The notes under the pieces were generated by a model. It saw only the letters and a list, made by a program, of their open reading frames with translations, had not been told where the DNA came from and did not search any database. A stretch of DNA of 64,000 nucleotides from Pseudomonadota bacterium (GTDB taxonomy: Bacteria; Pseudomonadota; Alphaproteobacteria; Sphingomonadales; Sphingomonadaceae), in NCBI GenBank assembly GCA_023418595.1, contig JAEZZI010000022.1, positions 1 to 64,000 of the forward strand, in the 5' to 3' direction. The position numbers were made by a program, and so were the translations under genes. Position 1 is the first letter of the stretch. Each line of letters opens with the position of its first letter. Positions 27,000-34,153 of this stretch are shown one piece after another.

Positions 27000-27611
27000 A
27001 TGACTCGCATCGGCCTGTTGGGCGGCTCCTTCAACCCCGCGCACACGGGCCATCGCGCCATCTCGCTTCAGGCGATGCGAGCATTGGGGCTGGACGAGGT
27101 GTGGTGGCTGGTGTCGCCGGGCAATCCGCTGAAAGACGGGGCTCGCGATATGGCCCCCGTTGCCGCACGGCTGGCGTCGGCAACCCGCATGGCGCGCGGC
27201 AGCCGCATCCGCGCGACCGCGATCGAGACGAAGCTGGGCACGCGTTATACCGTCGATACGCTCAAAAAGCTCGTCCGGCTTTATCCCGACAAACGCTTCG
27301 TCTGGCTGATGGGGGCGGACAATCTGGCGCAGTTCGACCAGTGGCGCGACTGGCGCGGCATCGCGCGGACGGTTCCGATTGCGGTGATCGCGCGTCCGGG
27401 TTATGACAGACGCGCCCGCGCGAGTGTCGCGATGGGCTGGCTGCGGCGTCACAGGCGGCCCGCACGCCAGGCGCTCAACTGGACGAGCTGGAGTTTGCCG
27501 GCACTGGTGTTTCTGACCTTTCGCCCCGATCCGACTTCCGCAACGGCAATTCGTGCCGCCGATCCCGACTGGCACGCCATCGCTCCGCCCGCGCCCGAAC
27601 CCCATTCCTAG
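27000..27611 (+). CDS. nadD: Nicotinate-nucleotide adenylyltransferase
   Basis: The 203-residue nucleotidyltransferase has the N-terminal GGSFNPAHTGHRAIS (HxGH-type motif), LMGADNLAQFDQW and a C-terminal SATAIR corresponding to the ISxTxIR motif. It joins nicotinate mononucleotide to AMP in NAD synthesis. The start ATG at 27000 is close behind the proA stop, with only weak ribosome-binding bases, suggesting translation coupled to proA. rsfS follows after 7 bases. Confidence 0.93.
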   Translation: MTRIGLLGGSFNPAHTGHRAISLQAMRALGLDEVWWLVSPGNPLKDGARDMAPVAARLASATRMARGSRIRATAIETKLGTRYTVDTLKKLVRLYPDKRFVWLMGADNLAQFDQWRDWRGIARTVPIAVIARPGYDRRARASVAMGWLRRHRRPARQALNWTSWSLPALVFLTFRPDPTSATAIRAADPDWHAIAPPAPEPHS

Positions 27612-27618
27612 GAACCCG

Positions 27619-28014
27619 ATGCCCGCAACCCCCAATGCCCAGCGTTCTGCCGACACCGATCAGGTAGAGGCGCTGCACGCGCTTGTCCTTTCCTCGCTCG
27701 ACGACGACCAGGCGGTCGAGGTCGTGTCGATCCCGCTCGCGGGCAAATCGAGCATCGCCGATTACATGATCGTCGCATCGGGCAAATCGACGCGACAGGT
27801 CGCGTCGATGGCGCAGAAACTGGCCGAAAAGATCAAGGGCGAGTTCCGCCGGACCGCGCGCGTCGAAGGACTGCCCAATGCCGATTGGGTGCTGATCGAC
27901 GCGGGCGACGTGATCGTCCACCTGTTCCGGCCCGAGGTTCGCAGCTTCTACAATCTGGAGCGCATGTGGTCGTTCGGCGATGCGCCCCCGCCCCCGGTTC
28001 AGCCCGAGGGCTGA
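27619..28014 (+). CDS. rsfS: Ribosome silencing factor RsfS
   Basis: The 131-residue DUF143/Iojap-family protein has KSSIADYMIVASGKSTRQVA, ADWVLIDAGDVIVHLF and RSFYNLERMW. It binds uL14 on the large subunit and blocks subunit joining in nutrient stress. The ATG at 27619 has AGGAA just upstream, overlapping the nadD stop. It is followed by a repeat element that separates it from rlmH. Confidence 0.93.
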   Translation: MPATPNAQRSADTDQVEALHALVLSSLDDDQAVEVVSIPLAGKSSIADYMIVASGKSTRQVASMAQKLAEKIKGEFRRTARVEGLPNADWVLIDAGDVIVHLFRPEVRSFYNLERMWSFGDAPPPPVQPEG

Positions 28015-28028
28015 GGGCCAATTAATTC

Positions 28029-28133
28029 GTCACCCCGGACTGGTTCCGGGGCCCACCGGGCAGCACGCACAGCGCGTTCCACATAGACGCTCCGCAAGCG
28101 GCTTAGTGGACCCCGGAACAAGTCCGGGGTGAC
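28029..28133. repeat. GTCACCCCGG-type paired inverted repeat, copy 2 of 4
   Basis: Starts GTCACCCCGGACTGGTTCC and ends GGAACAAGTCCGGGGTGAC, about 105 bases. The interior CCGCAAGCGGCTTAGTGGAC matches copies 1 and 4 in modified form. It lies inside the rsfS-rlmH intergenic space, where both flanking genes have the same direction, so it may lower read-through. Confidence 0.85.
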
Positions 28134-28152
28134 GGTTTATGGGGCTGGCAAT

Positions 28153-28575
28153 ATGCTGATCCACATCGTCGCGCGCGGCAAGATCGGGCGCTCGCCCGAA
28201 GCCGAACTGGTGGCGCGCTATCTGAAGCGCGTCGCCTGGCCGACAAAGGTCACCGAACTGCCCGATACCGGCGGCAAGTTGCCCCCGGTCGAACCCGGCA
28301 CCCGCATCGTCATGCTCGATGAGACCGGCGAGTCGCCCGGCTCGGTGAAACTGGCGGAGCGGATCGGGCGCTGGCGCGACGAGGGGTTGCGCGAACTCCG
28401 CTTCATGATCGGTGCTGCCGACGGGTTCGACGACGCCGACCGCGCGAGCGCCGACATGCTGCTGAGTTTCGGTCGGATGACCTGGCCGCACATGCTGGCC
28501 CGCGCGATGCTCGCCGAACAGATCTGGCGCGCGTCCTCCATCCTTGCCAACCACCCCTATCACCGCGAAGGATAG
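28153..28575 (+). CDS. rlmH: 23S rRNA pseudouridine(1915) N3-methyltransferase RlmH
   Basis: The 140-residue SPOUT methyltransferase has MLIHIVARGKIGRSPEAELV at the N-terminus, MLDETGESPGSVKLAERI, FMIGAADGF (SAM-binding knot) and the C-terminal HMLARAMLAEQIWRASSI, with HPYHRE close to the end. It methylates pseudouridine 1915 in helix 69 of 23S rRNA. The ATG at 28153 gives the usual length. Confidence 0.95.
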   Translation: MLIHIVARGKIGRSPEAELVARYLKRVAWPTKVTELPDTGGKLPPVEPGTRIVMLDETGESPGSVKLAERIGRWRDEGLRELRFMIGAADGFDDADRASADMLLSFGRMTWPHMLARAMLAEQIWRASSILANHPYHREG

Positions 28576-28579
28576 GGAG

Positions 28580-29767
28580 ATGAAGCGCGCGCTTGCCCTT
28601 GCCGTGATGCTGCCGATGGGCACGGGGCTGACGGCGGCGAGCCTTTCGGCGCAGGATGTGCCCGTACCGCCCGTCATCCAGTTGCAGCAGGATCGGCTCC
28701 GCGCCGCGCGCGCCGACAGTGCCGCTGCGCTCGTGCGATCGCAGGCGCTGGAGATGCAGGCCGCCCGCGCGCGCGACGCCGCGGACCGGGCCAGCGCCGA
28801 GCGCGCCGCCGCCGAGGCGCGCATCGTCGCGGCGCAAGCCGATATCGCCGCCGCCATCGCGCGGATCGCGATCATCGACCGCCGGATTGCCGCGCAGCGC
28901 GAACGGCTGGCCGAACGCCAGGGACCGATGGTGCGGCTGATCGCGGCGATCCAGTCGCTGGCGCGGCGCCCCGAAATCCTTGCGGTCGTCCAGCCGGGAT
29001 CGCTGCGCGACGCGGTGCATGTCCGTGCCTTGCTCGGCTCGGTCGGGCCGGTGATCCAAGCGCGCAGCCGTTCGGTCCGCGCCGAGATCGACCGGTCGCG
29101 CGATTTGCGCGGTCAGGCGGGAGTCGCCGTCACCTCACTGAAGCGCGGCGTCGAGCGGGTCGATGCCGAGCGGATGCGCCTGATCGAAACCGAGGCTCGC
29201 CAGCGCCTGCGCGCGGGCGAACTGGCGCGCGGCGCGCTGATCGAATCGGACCGCGCCATTGCGCTCGGCGAACAGGCCCGGGATCTGATCGCCGATATCG
29301 ACATAGCCGAAGACGCGAGCGCGACCGAGGCCCGGCTGGCGGTGCTCGCTGGTCCGTTGCCGCGGCCGGAAGGCGAAGGCCCGGCAGCGATTCCGGCAGG
29401 CGCAGGCCCCTATCGCCTGCCCGTCGCGGGCAGCATTGCGACCGGGTTCGGCGAATTGTCCGAAAACGGTGTCCGCGCGCGCGGCATCAGCCTGGACGCG
29501 GCACCCAATGCTATGGTCGTCGCTCCGGCAGCAGGCCGGGTGGTCTTTGCGCGCAGCTTTCGCCGCTATGGACGGATCGTCATCATCGACCACGGCGATG
29601 GCTGGTCGACGCTCGTCACTGGACTCGCGGCGCTCGGCGTGGAACCGGGTGCCCAGGTCGCGCAGGGCGCAACCTTGGGCCGAGCAGGTGGCGACGAGGC
29701 GATGCCGATCACGGTCGAGCTTCGCCGCCACGGCCAACCCGTCGATCTGGCGGCGCTGATCGGCTGA
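28580..29767 (+). CDS. envC: Murein hydrolase activator EnvC-like protein
   Basis: The 395-residue protein has a signal peptide (residues 1-25), a long coiled-coil rich in A, R and E (about 30-250), and a C-terminal LytM-like domain. That domain has lost the zinc ligands: the usual H-x-GID becomes ARGISLD, and the final H-x-H region reads STLVTGLA. Loss of metal sites with a coiled-coil is the EnvC signature; such proteins activate amidases and are recruited by FtsEX, whose genes are at 3.1-4.7 kb. AGGGA precedes the ATG at 28580, five bases after the rlmH stop. ctpA follows, the usual order. Confidence 0.88.
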   Translation: MKRALALAVMLPMGTGLTAASLSAQDVPVPPVIQLQQDRLRAARADSAAALVRSQALEMQAARARDAADRASAERAAAEARIVAAQADIAAAIARIAIIDRRIAAQRERLAERQGPMVRLIAAIQSLARRPEILAVVQPGSLRDAVHVRALLGSVGPVIQARSRSVRAEIDRSRDLRGQAGVAVTSLKRGVERVDAERMRLIETEARQRLRAGELARGALIESDRAIALGEQARDLIADIDIAEDASATEARLAVLAGPLPRPEGEGPAAIPAGAGPYRLPVAGSIATGFGELSENGVRARGISLDAAPNAMVVAPAAGRVVFARSFRRYGRIVIIDHGDGWSTLVTGLAALGVEPGAQVAQGATLGRAGGDEAMPITVELRRHGQPVDLAALIG

Positions 29768-29838
29768 ACGGTCAGTCGCGGTTCATCGATGCTACGCTTT
29801 GATCCCGCTCTCGAAACCGGCTATCCTGCGCTCTACCC

Positions 29839-31203
29839 ATGTCGAAAGTCGCGTCCATGATCCGTCCCTTCCTTCAGGCAACCGCCATCGCCGGCGCGCT
29901 GGCGCTGGTTCCCGTCACCACCGGCGCGATGGCGCAGGTCGACAGCGGCACCTACCGCGAACTCGACCTGTTCATGGACGTGTTCAACACGGTGCGCGCC
30001 GATTATGTCGATCAGGTCGACGACAAGACGCTGGTCGAGGGCGCGGTGCAGGGAATGCTCGCCGCGCTGGACCCGCATTCGGGCTATGTCAGCGCCAAGG
30101 ATTTCGAAAATCTTCGGATCGCGACCGAGGGCAATTATGGCGGGCTGGGCCTCACCGTTTCGATGGAGGACCGGACGGTCAAGGTGATCGCGCCGACCGC
30201 CGACACGCCCGCGGATCGTGCAGGGATCAAGGCGGGCGACTATATCACCCATATCAACGGCAAGCTGATCTTCGGCGGGACGCTGGACGAGGCGGTGGCG
30301 GAGATGCGCGGTCCTCCGGGGTCGAGCATCACCATCACCATTGTGCGCCCCGGCCGCGATCGCCCGATCGAGGTGGCGTTGAAGCGCGAAGTGATCGTGC
30401 AAAAGCCGGTCAAATGGGAAGTGAAGGACGGGATCGGCTATATCGCGATCAACACCTTCTCGCAGGCAACCGGCGCCGACACGCGCGCCGCGATCGCCGC
30501 GATCGACAAGTCGCTGGGCAGGAAGCCCACCGGTTACGTCATTGATCTGCGCAACAATGGCGGCGGGTTGCTGACCCAGGCGATCGAGGTGACCGACGTG
30601 TTCCTCGACCAGGGCGAGATCGTGTCGCAGCGCGGCCGCAACAAACGCGATATCGAGCGTTTCTATGCCAAGAAGGGCGATGCGACCGGCGGCCTGCCGA
30701 TCGTCGTGCTGATCGACGCCGGGTCGGCCTCCGCGTCCGAAATCGTCGCGGGCGCGCTTCAGGATCACCACCGCGCGCTGGTGATGGGCGAGCGCAGCTT
30801 CGGCAAGGGATCGGTCCAGACGCTGCTGCCGCTGTCGTCCAACACCGCGCTGCGCCTGACCACCGCACGTTACTATACGCCGTCGGGCAAGTCGGTTCAG
30901 GAAGGCGGGATCGAACCCGATCTGATGGTGCCGCAGCTGTCCGACCCCGATTACAAGTCGCGCCCCGTCTTCCGCGAAGCCGATCTGCGCCGCCACCTGA
31001 TCAACGAAGCCGCCGCAGACGACCGCACACTGGAAGAGGATGTGAAGGTCGATCCACGCTTCGACATGACCGCCGAGCAGGTCAAGGCGAAAGGGATCGA
31101 GGATTTCCAGCTTCACTATGCGCTTCAGACGATCGGGCGGGTGAAGCCCGGCCAGGCGCTGGCCTCCGCTCGTCCGGCGACCGGCCCCGCTGCCAAGCGC
31201 TGA
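29839..31203 (+). CDS. ctpA: S41-family C-terminal processing peptidase
   Basis: The 454-residue protease has a signal peptide (cleavage near AMAQ), a PDZ domain (about 90-165, GLGLTVSMEDRTVKVIAPTA) and the S41 catalytic core. Nucleophile Ser lies in DAGSASASEIVAGAL and the general-base Lys in GERSFGKGSVQTLLPL. It cleaves periplasmic proteins at their C-terminus and is often linked to envelope stress and hydrolase turnover. The PEGG-like segment YYTPSGKSVQEGGIEPD is conserved. Adjacent envC supports an envelope role. Confidence 0.93.
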   Translation: MSKVASMIRPFLQATAIAGALALVPVTTGAMAQVDSGTYRELDLFMDVFNTVRADYVDQVDDKTLVEGAVQGMLAALDPHSGYVSAKDFENLRIATEGNYGGLGLTVSMEDRTVKVIAPTADTPADRAGIKAGDYITHINGKLIFGGTLDEAVAEMRGPPGSSITITIVRPGRDRPIEVALKREVIVQKPVKWEVKDGIGYIAINTFSQATGADTRAAIAAIDKSLGRKPTGYVIDLRNNGGGLLTQAIEVTDVFLDQGEIVSQRGRNKRDIERFYAKKGDATGGLPIVVLIDAGSASASEIVAGALQDHHRALVMGERSFGKGSVQTLLPLSSNTALRLTTARYYTPSGKSVQEGGIEPDLMVPQLSDPDYKSRPVFREADLRRHLINEAAADDRTLEEDVKVDPRFDMTAEQVKAKGIEDFQLHYALQTIGRVKPGQALASARPATGPAAKR

Positions 31204-31213
31204 GCGACGCCGC

Positions 31214-31690
31214 ATGGGGAACCATCCGGTGATCCTGGCGCGCTGGATCGCGCTGTTCGTGCCCGGCGCGCTGATTGCCGGGGCATGGATTTTCCAGCTG
31301 GCGGGCTATCCGCCGTGCGAGATGTGCCACTGGCAGCGCTGGCCGCATTATGCCGCAATCGCGGCGGCGGGCGCATCGTTCCTGGCGGTATCGCGGATGG
31401 GATCGCGGGTGACGCTCGTGGCGCTCGCCGCGATCCTGATCGGGGTCAGCGGCGCGATCGGTGCGTTTCACGCAGGCGTCGAATATGGCTGGTGGGAAGG
31501 CGTCACCGCCTGCACCGCGAACCTGCCGACCGGCGACAATTTCCTGGAGGCGATCATGGCCGCCCCCGTCATCCGCTGCGACCGCGCACCGTGGAGTCTG
31601 TTCGGCATTTCGCTTGCCGGGTTCAACGCGATCATCTCACTGGGTGCGACAGGCACCATCCTCTGGCTGTTGAAGGCGAGGCGCGCATGA
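31214..31690 (+). CDS. dsbB: Disulfide bond formation protein B
   Basis: The 158-residue inner-membrane protein has four helices and two catalytic cysteine pairs, as in DsbB: C35-EM-C38 (PPCEMCHWQRWPHY) after the first helix and C100 with C122 in the second periplasmic loop. It reoxidises DsbA using ubiquinone, and the next gene, coq7, makes ubiquinone. A DsbA-like protein is encoded at 54.3 kb. The gene overlaps coq7 through ATGA. Confidence 0.92.
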   Translation: MGNHPVILARWIALFVPGALIAGAWIFQLAGYPPCEMCHWQRWPHYAAIAAAGASFLAVSRMGSRVTLVALAAILIGVSGAIGAFHAGVEYGWWEGVTACTANLPTGDNFLEAIMAAPVIRCDRAPWSLFGISLAGFNAIISLGATGTILWLLKARRA

Positions 31691-32232
31691 ATGCTCCCAG
31701 ACGCTGGCGACCCGGCGACCGCCGCGAGGCCACCGACACGATGATCCGCGTCGATCAGGCGGGTGAATATGGCGCGACGCGCATTTATGCCGGGCAATTG
31801 GCGGTGATGGGCGACCGCAGCGAAGCGGGCCGCTCGATCGCGGGCATGGCGTTGCAGGAAGAACGCCACCGCGCCTTTTTCGACGCGATGACCGCTCGGC
31901 GCGGCGTCCGCCCGACGCTGCTCCAGCCAATCTGGAACCTCGCGGGTTTTGCGCTAGGCGCGGCGACCGCGGCGATGGGCCCGCGCGCGGCGATGGCGTG
32001 CACCGTGGCAGTAGAGACCGAAATCGACCGGCATTACCAGCATCAGCTCGACGAACTGGGCGATGGCGATCCCGAACTCGCCGATGCGGTGCGCCAGTTT
32101 CGCGAGGAAGAACTGGAGCACAAGGACGCCGCGCTGGCGGCGGGCGCGGAAGAGACGCCGGCCTATCCCTTGCTGTCGGCGGTGATCCGCGCGGGGTGTC
32201 GGGCCGCGATCGGGCTGTCGAAGCGGATTTAG
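31687..32232 (+). CDS. coq7: Demethoxyubiquinone hydroxylase family protein
   Basis: The 181-residue di-iron enzyme has two EXXH ligand sets: QEERHRAFF and EEELEHKDAAL. The N-terminal MIRVDQAGEYGATRIYAGQL and central AMACTVAVETEIDRHY are family hallmarks. It hydroxylates 2-polyprenyl-3-methyl-6-methoxy-1,4-benzoquinone at C5. The ATG overlaps the dsbB stop, so translation is coupled. Confidence 0.94.
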   Translation: MNAPRRWRPGDRREATDTMIRVDQAGEYGATRIYAGQLAVMGDRSEAGRSIAGMALQEERHRAFFDAMTARRGVRPTLLQPIWNLAGFALGAATAAMGPRAAMACTVAVETEIDRHYQHQLDELGDGDPELADAVRQFREEELEHKDAALAAGAEETPAYPLLSAVIRAGCRAAIGLSKRI

Positions 32233-32285
32233 ACGAAACGGATTTGACCCAAGCGCGCGGTTCGTGCGTTGATGGGGGCAGGAGA

Positions 32286-32687
32286 ATGACGATGCGTAAA
32301 TTGGCCCTGATCGCAGTCGCGGGATTGACCGGCCTGCTTGCCGCCCCCCCCGCCCAGGCACAGCGCGCGACCGAAAATGGCGTGCTGGTCATCTATGGCG
32401 ACGATCCCTGCCCGACCAATGCCGAAGGCAACGAGATCGTGGTCTGCGCCCGCCGCCCCGAGGCCGAGCGTTTTCGCATTCCCCAGGAACTGCGCGGGCT
32501 GGAAGTCACGCCCGAGAACCGCAGCTGGGCAGTCCGTCAACAGGATGCGCTGAATGCGGGCAAGACCGGTATCGGCAGCTGCTCGACGGTCGGTCCCGGC
32601 GGTGGGTCGGGTTGTTTCGGTCAGGCCGCCGCGGCCGCCAAGGCCGAACGCCAGAACCGCGAACGCGCCGCCTCGCCGCTCGATTGA
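32286..32687 (+). CDS. Small secreted protein with EIVVCARR motif
   Basis: The 133-residue product has a signal peptide (MRKLALIAVAGLTGLLAAPP, cleavage near AQAQ) and a mature domain with CPTNAEGNEIVVCARR followed by FRIPQELR. Two more cysteines lie in SCSTV and GCFGQ. The second ATG of the MTM start may be the true one. Function is unknown. A protein at 49944-50303 carries the same EIVVCARR signature preceded by a cysteine. It follows coq7 with a 53-base gap, GGGGCAGGAG before the start. Confidence 0.75.
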   Translation: MTMRKLALIAVAGLTGLLAAPPAQAQRATENGVLVIYGDDPCPTNAEGNEIVVCARRPEAERFRIPQELRGLEVTPENRSWAVRQQDALNAGKTGIGSCSTVGPGGGSGCFGQAAAAAKAERQNRERAASPLD

Positions 32688-32770
32688 CAACTCGGCCTTG
32701 CGAACGATTCGCGGGTGAAACAAGCGGCTTCGGTGGTGGTTGAGCGTCCTGAACCTCAGGAGCGAATGTC

Positions 32771-33253
32771 ATGGCCGAAGCCAAAATCTACGCCGATCTG
32801 AAAGCCGATCACGACCGTCACCGCGAGATGCTCGCCAAGCTGGGCGACACGTCGGGCGACACCGAGGAGCGGCGCACGCTGTTCGAGGCATTCCGTGTCG
32901 AGGTCACGGCCCATGCGGCTGCTGAGGAAGAATCGCTTTATGCCGAAATGCTCGGCAACCCCGATCTGCGCGACGAAGCGCGACATTCGGTATCCGAGCA
33001 CAAGGAGATCGATGATTTTCTGGGCGAATTGGCCGATATCGACATGAGTTCGCCCGCCTGGAAGCGCAAATTCGACGAGATGCGCCACCGTTACGAACAT
33101 CATATCGACGAGGAAGAGGAAGAGATGTTCCCCGCCGCCGCCGAGGAACTGTCGACCGCGACCGAGAAGAAGCTGGCCGCCACCTTCGAGGCGAACAAGC
33201 CGAAGGAGAAGGAAGCGGCGATCGCCAATCCGCAGTCCGACGAGCGGGAGTGA
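32771..33253 (+). CDS. Hemerythrin HHE cation-binding domain protein
   Basis: The 160-residue product is a predicted four-helix bundle with the spaced His/Glu ligands of HHE proteins: LKADHDRHREM, VEVTAHAAAEEESLY, SVSEHKEID and RHRYEHHIDEEEEEMF. These would bind a di-iron centre. Relatives sense or bind oxygen or NO, or handle iron. The C-terminal 40 residues are Lys/Glu-rich and unstructured. There is no signal peptide, so it is cytoplasmic. A stand-alone gene, about 80 bases after the preceding one. Confidence 0.88.
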   Translation: MAEAKIYADLKADHDRHREMLAKLGDTSGDTEERRTLFEAFRVEVTAHAAAEEESLYAEMLGNPDLRDEARHSVSEHKEIDDFLGELADIDMSSPAWKRKFDEMRHRYEHHIDEEEEEMFPAAAEELSTATEKKLAATFEANKPKEKEAAIANPQSDERE

Positions 33254-33738
33254 GTCCGGGACGCCGAGCGGCTACGCCAAAGCCGGACGCAAAGGCTTGA
33301 ATTCGTCCGATAGCCAACCGTCATTCCCGCAAGGGCGGGAATGACGAAAGGGGTGTGTTTCGCACGCGCGAATGGCGGTTTCGGCTGTGGTTGGCAAGCC
33401 GCAGACAGCCACCGCCACCCACTCGACACCGATAATGTTCGCCAACCTTGCGGGGCTCGGTTCCACCGATGCCGCGCGACCCGGCCGCCGGGAAAACGCT
33501 CTCGACCGCCCGGAGCGAAATGTCGCAACAGTCCGCCAGCGCCGATGCGGGCGACGATCAGGAGCAGCGTATCGCCGCTGTTGAGCGCGATCGTCCTGGC
33601 GATCCGCGCGGGTTACACGCCCGGCGTCCGGGCGGCTTAGGCAAAGGTCGCGGTGCTGGCGCCCTGGCCGATACGAACAACGTCCGGGGCTCTTGTCGCC
33701 AAGAACGCCCGGACGCTGTCGATCGTCGTGCGAAGGAC
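33254..33738. other. Gene-free interval with one perfect palindrome
   Basis: This 485-base interval contains only short, low-quality frames with no start/ribosome-site support. A perfect CATTCCCGC-type palindrome sits at 33319-33346. I see no RNA gene. The segment 33400-33738 is GC-rich like coding sequence and might be a decayed gene, but no frame gives a recognisable product. Confidence 0.6.
33319..33346. repeat. Perfect CGTCATTCCCGC palindrome
   Basis: Arms of 12 bases (CGTCATTCCCGC and GCGGGAATGACG) enclose a 4-base loop AAGG. The same core appears as a pair at 45955-46028. It lies 66 bases after the hemerythrin stop and may act as a weak terminator or mRNA stabiliser. Confidence 0.8.
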
Positions 33739-34014
33739 TTAGCCGTTCAGCTTGTCCTTGACTGCCTTGGCGGGGCTGAAGCCCAGCTTCTTCGACGCGG
33801 CGATCTGGATGGTCGCGCCGGTCGAGGGGTTGCGGCCTTCGCGGGCCGGGCTGTCCTTGACCTTGAACTTGCCGAAGCCGTTCAGCGACACTTCTTCGCC
33901 CTTCGAGGCGGCGTTGGTGATCGCGGCGAAGACGGCGTCGACGACCTTGCGGGCGTCGGCCTTGGTCAGGCCGTGATCGTTGGCGATGGCGTCGGCGAGA
34001 TCGGCATTATTCAC
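33739..34014 (-). CDS. hup: HU-type DNA-binding protein
   Basis: The 91-residue product starts MNNADLADAIANDHGLTKAD and has the DNA-wrapping arm GREGRNPSTGATIQI-like segment (AREGRNPSTGATIQIAASK). It is a full-length histone-like HU/IHF family member. HU compacts DNA and supports replication and transcription. The start is GTG at 34014, supported by a perfect AGGAGG eight bases upstream on the minus strand. It is transcribed away from the GGDEF-EAL gene cluster's end, in the same direction, with its own upstream region. Confidence 0.93.
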   Translation of the reverse strand: MNNADLADAIANDHGLTKADARKVVDAVFAAITNAASKGEEVSLNGFGKFKVKDSPAREGRNPSTGATIQIAASKKLGFSPAKAVKDKLNG

Positions 34015-34153
34015 TTGGACATCCTCCTGTAGAGAAGCGGAAATGCGGGGATTAACGACGGTTACGCCCCCGGTCTAGCGGGGGAATGCGCCAAATCGCC
34101 CGAAAACCGGCGATTGTGCACCATCGACCACTCAATTCGTCGCTAAAACGGGG

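Noticed and set aside
28580..29767. Active LytM endopeptidase
   Set aside because: The zinc ligands are missing, so it fits an EnvC-type activator and not a hydrolase.
29833..31215. A 460-codon open frame on the minus strand
   Set aside because: It is antisense to ctpA, which has all S41 motifs.
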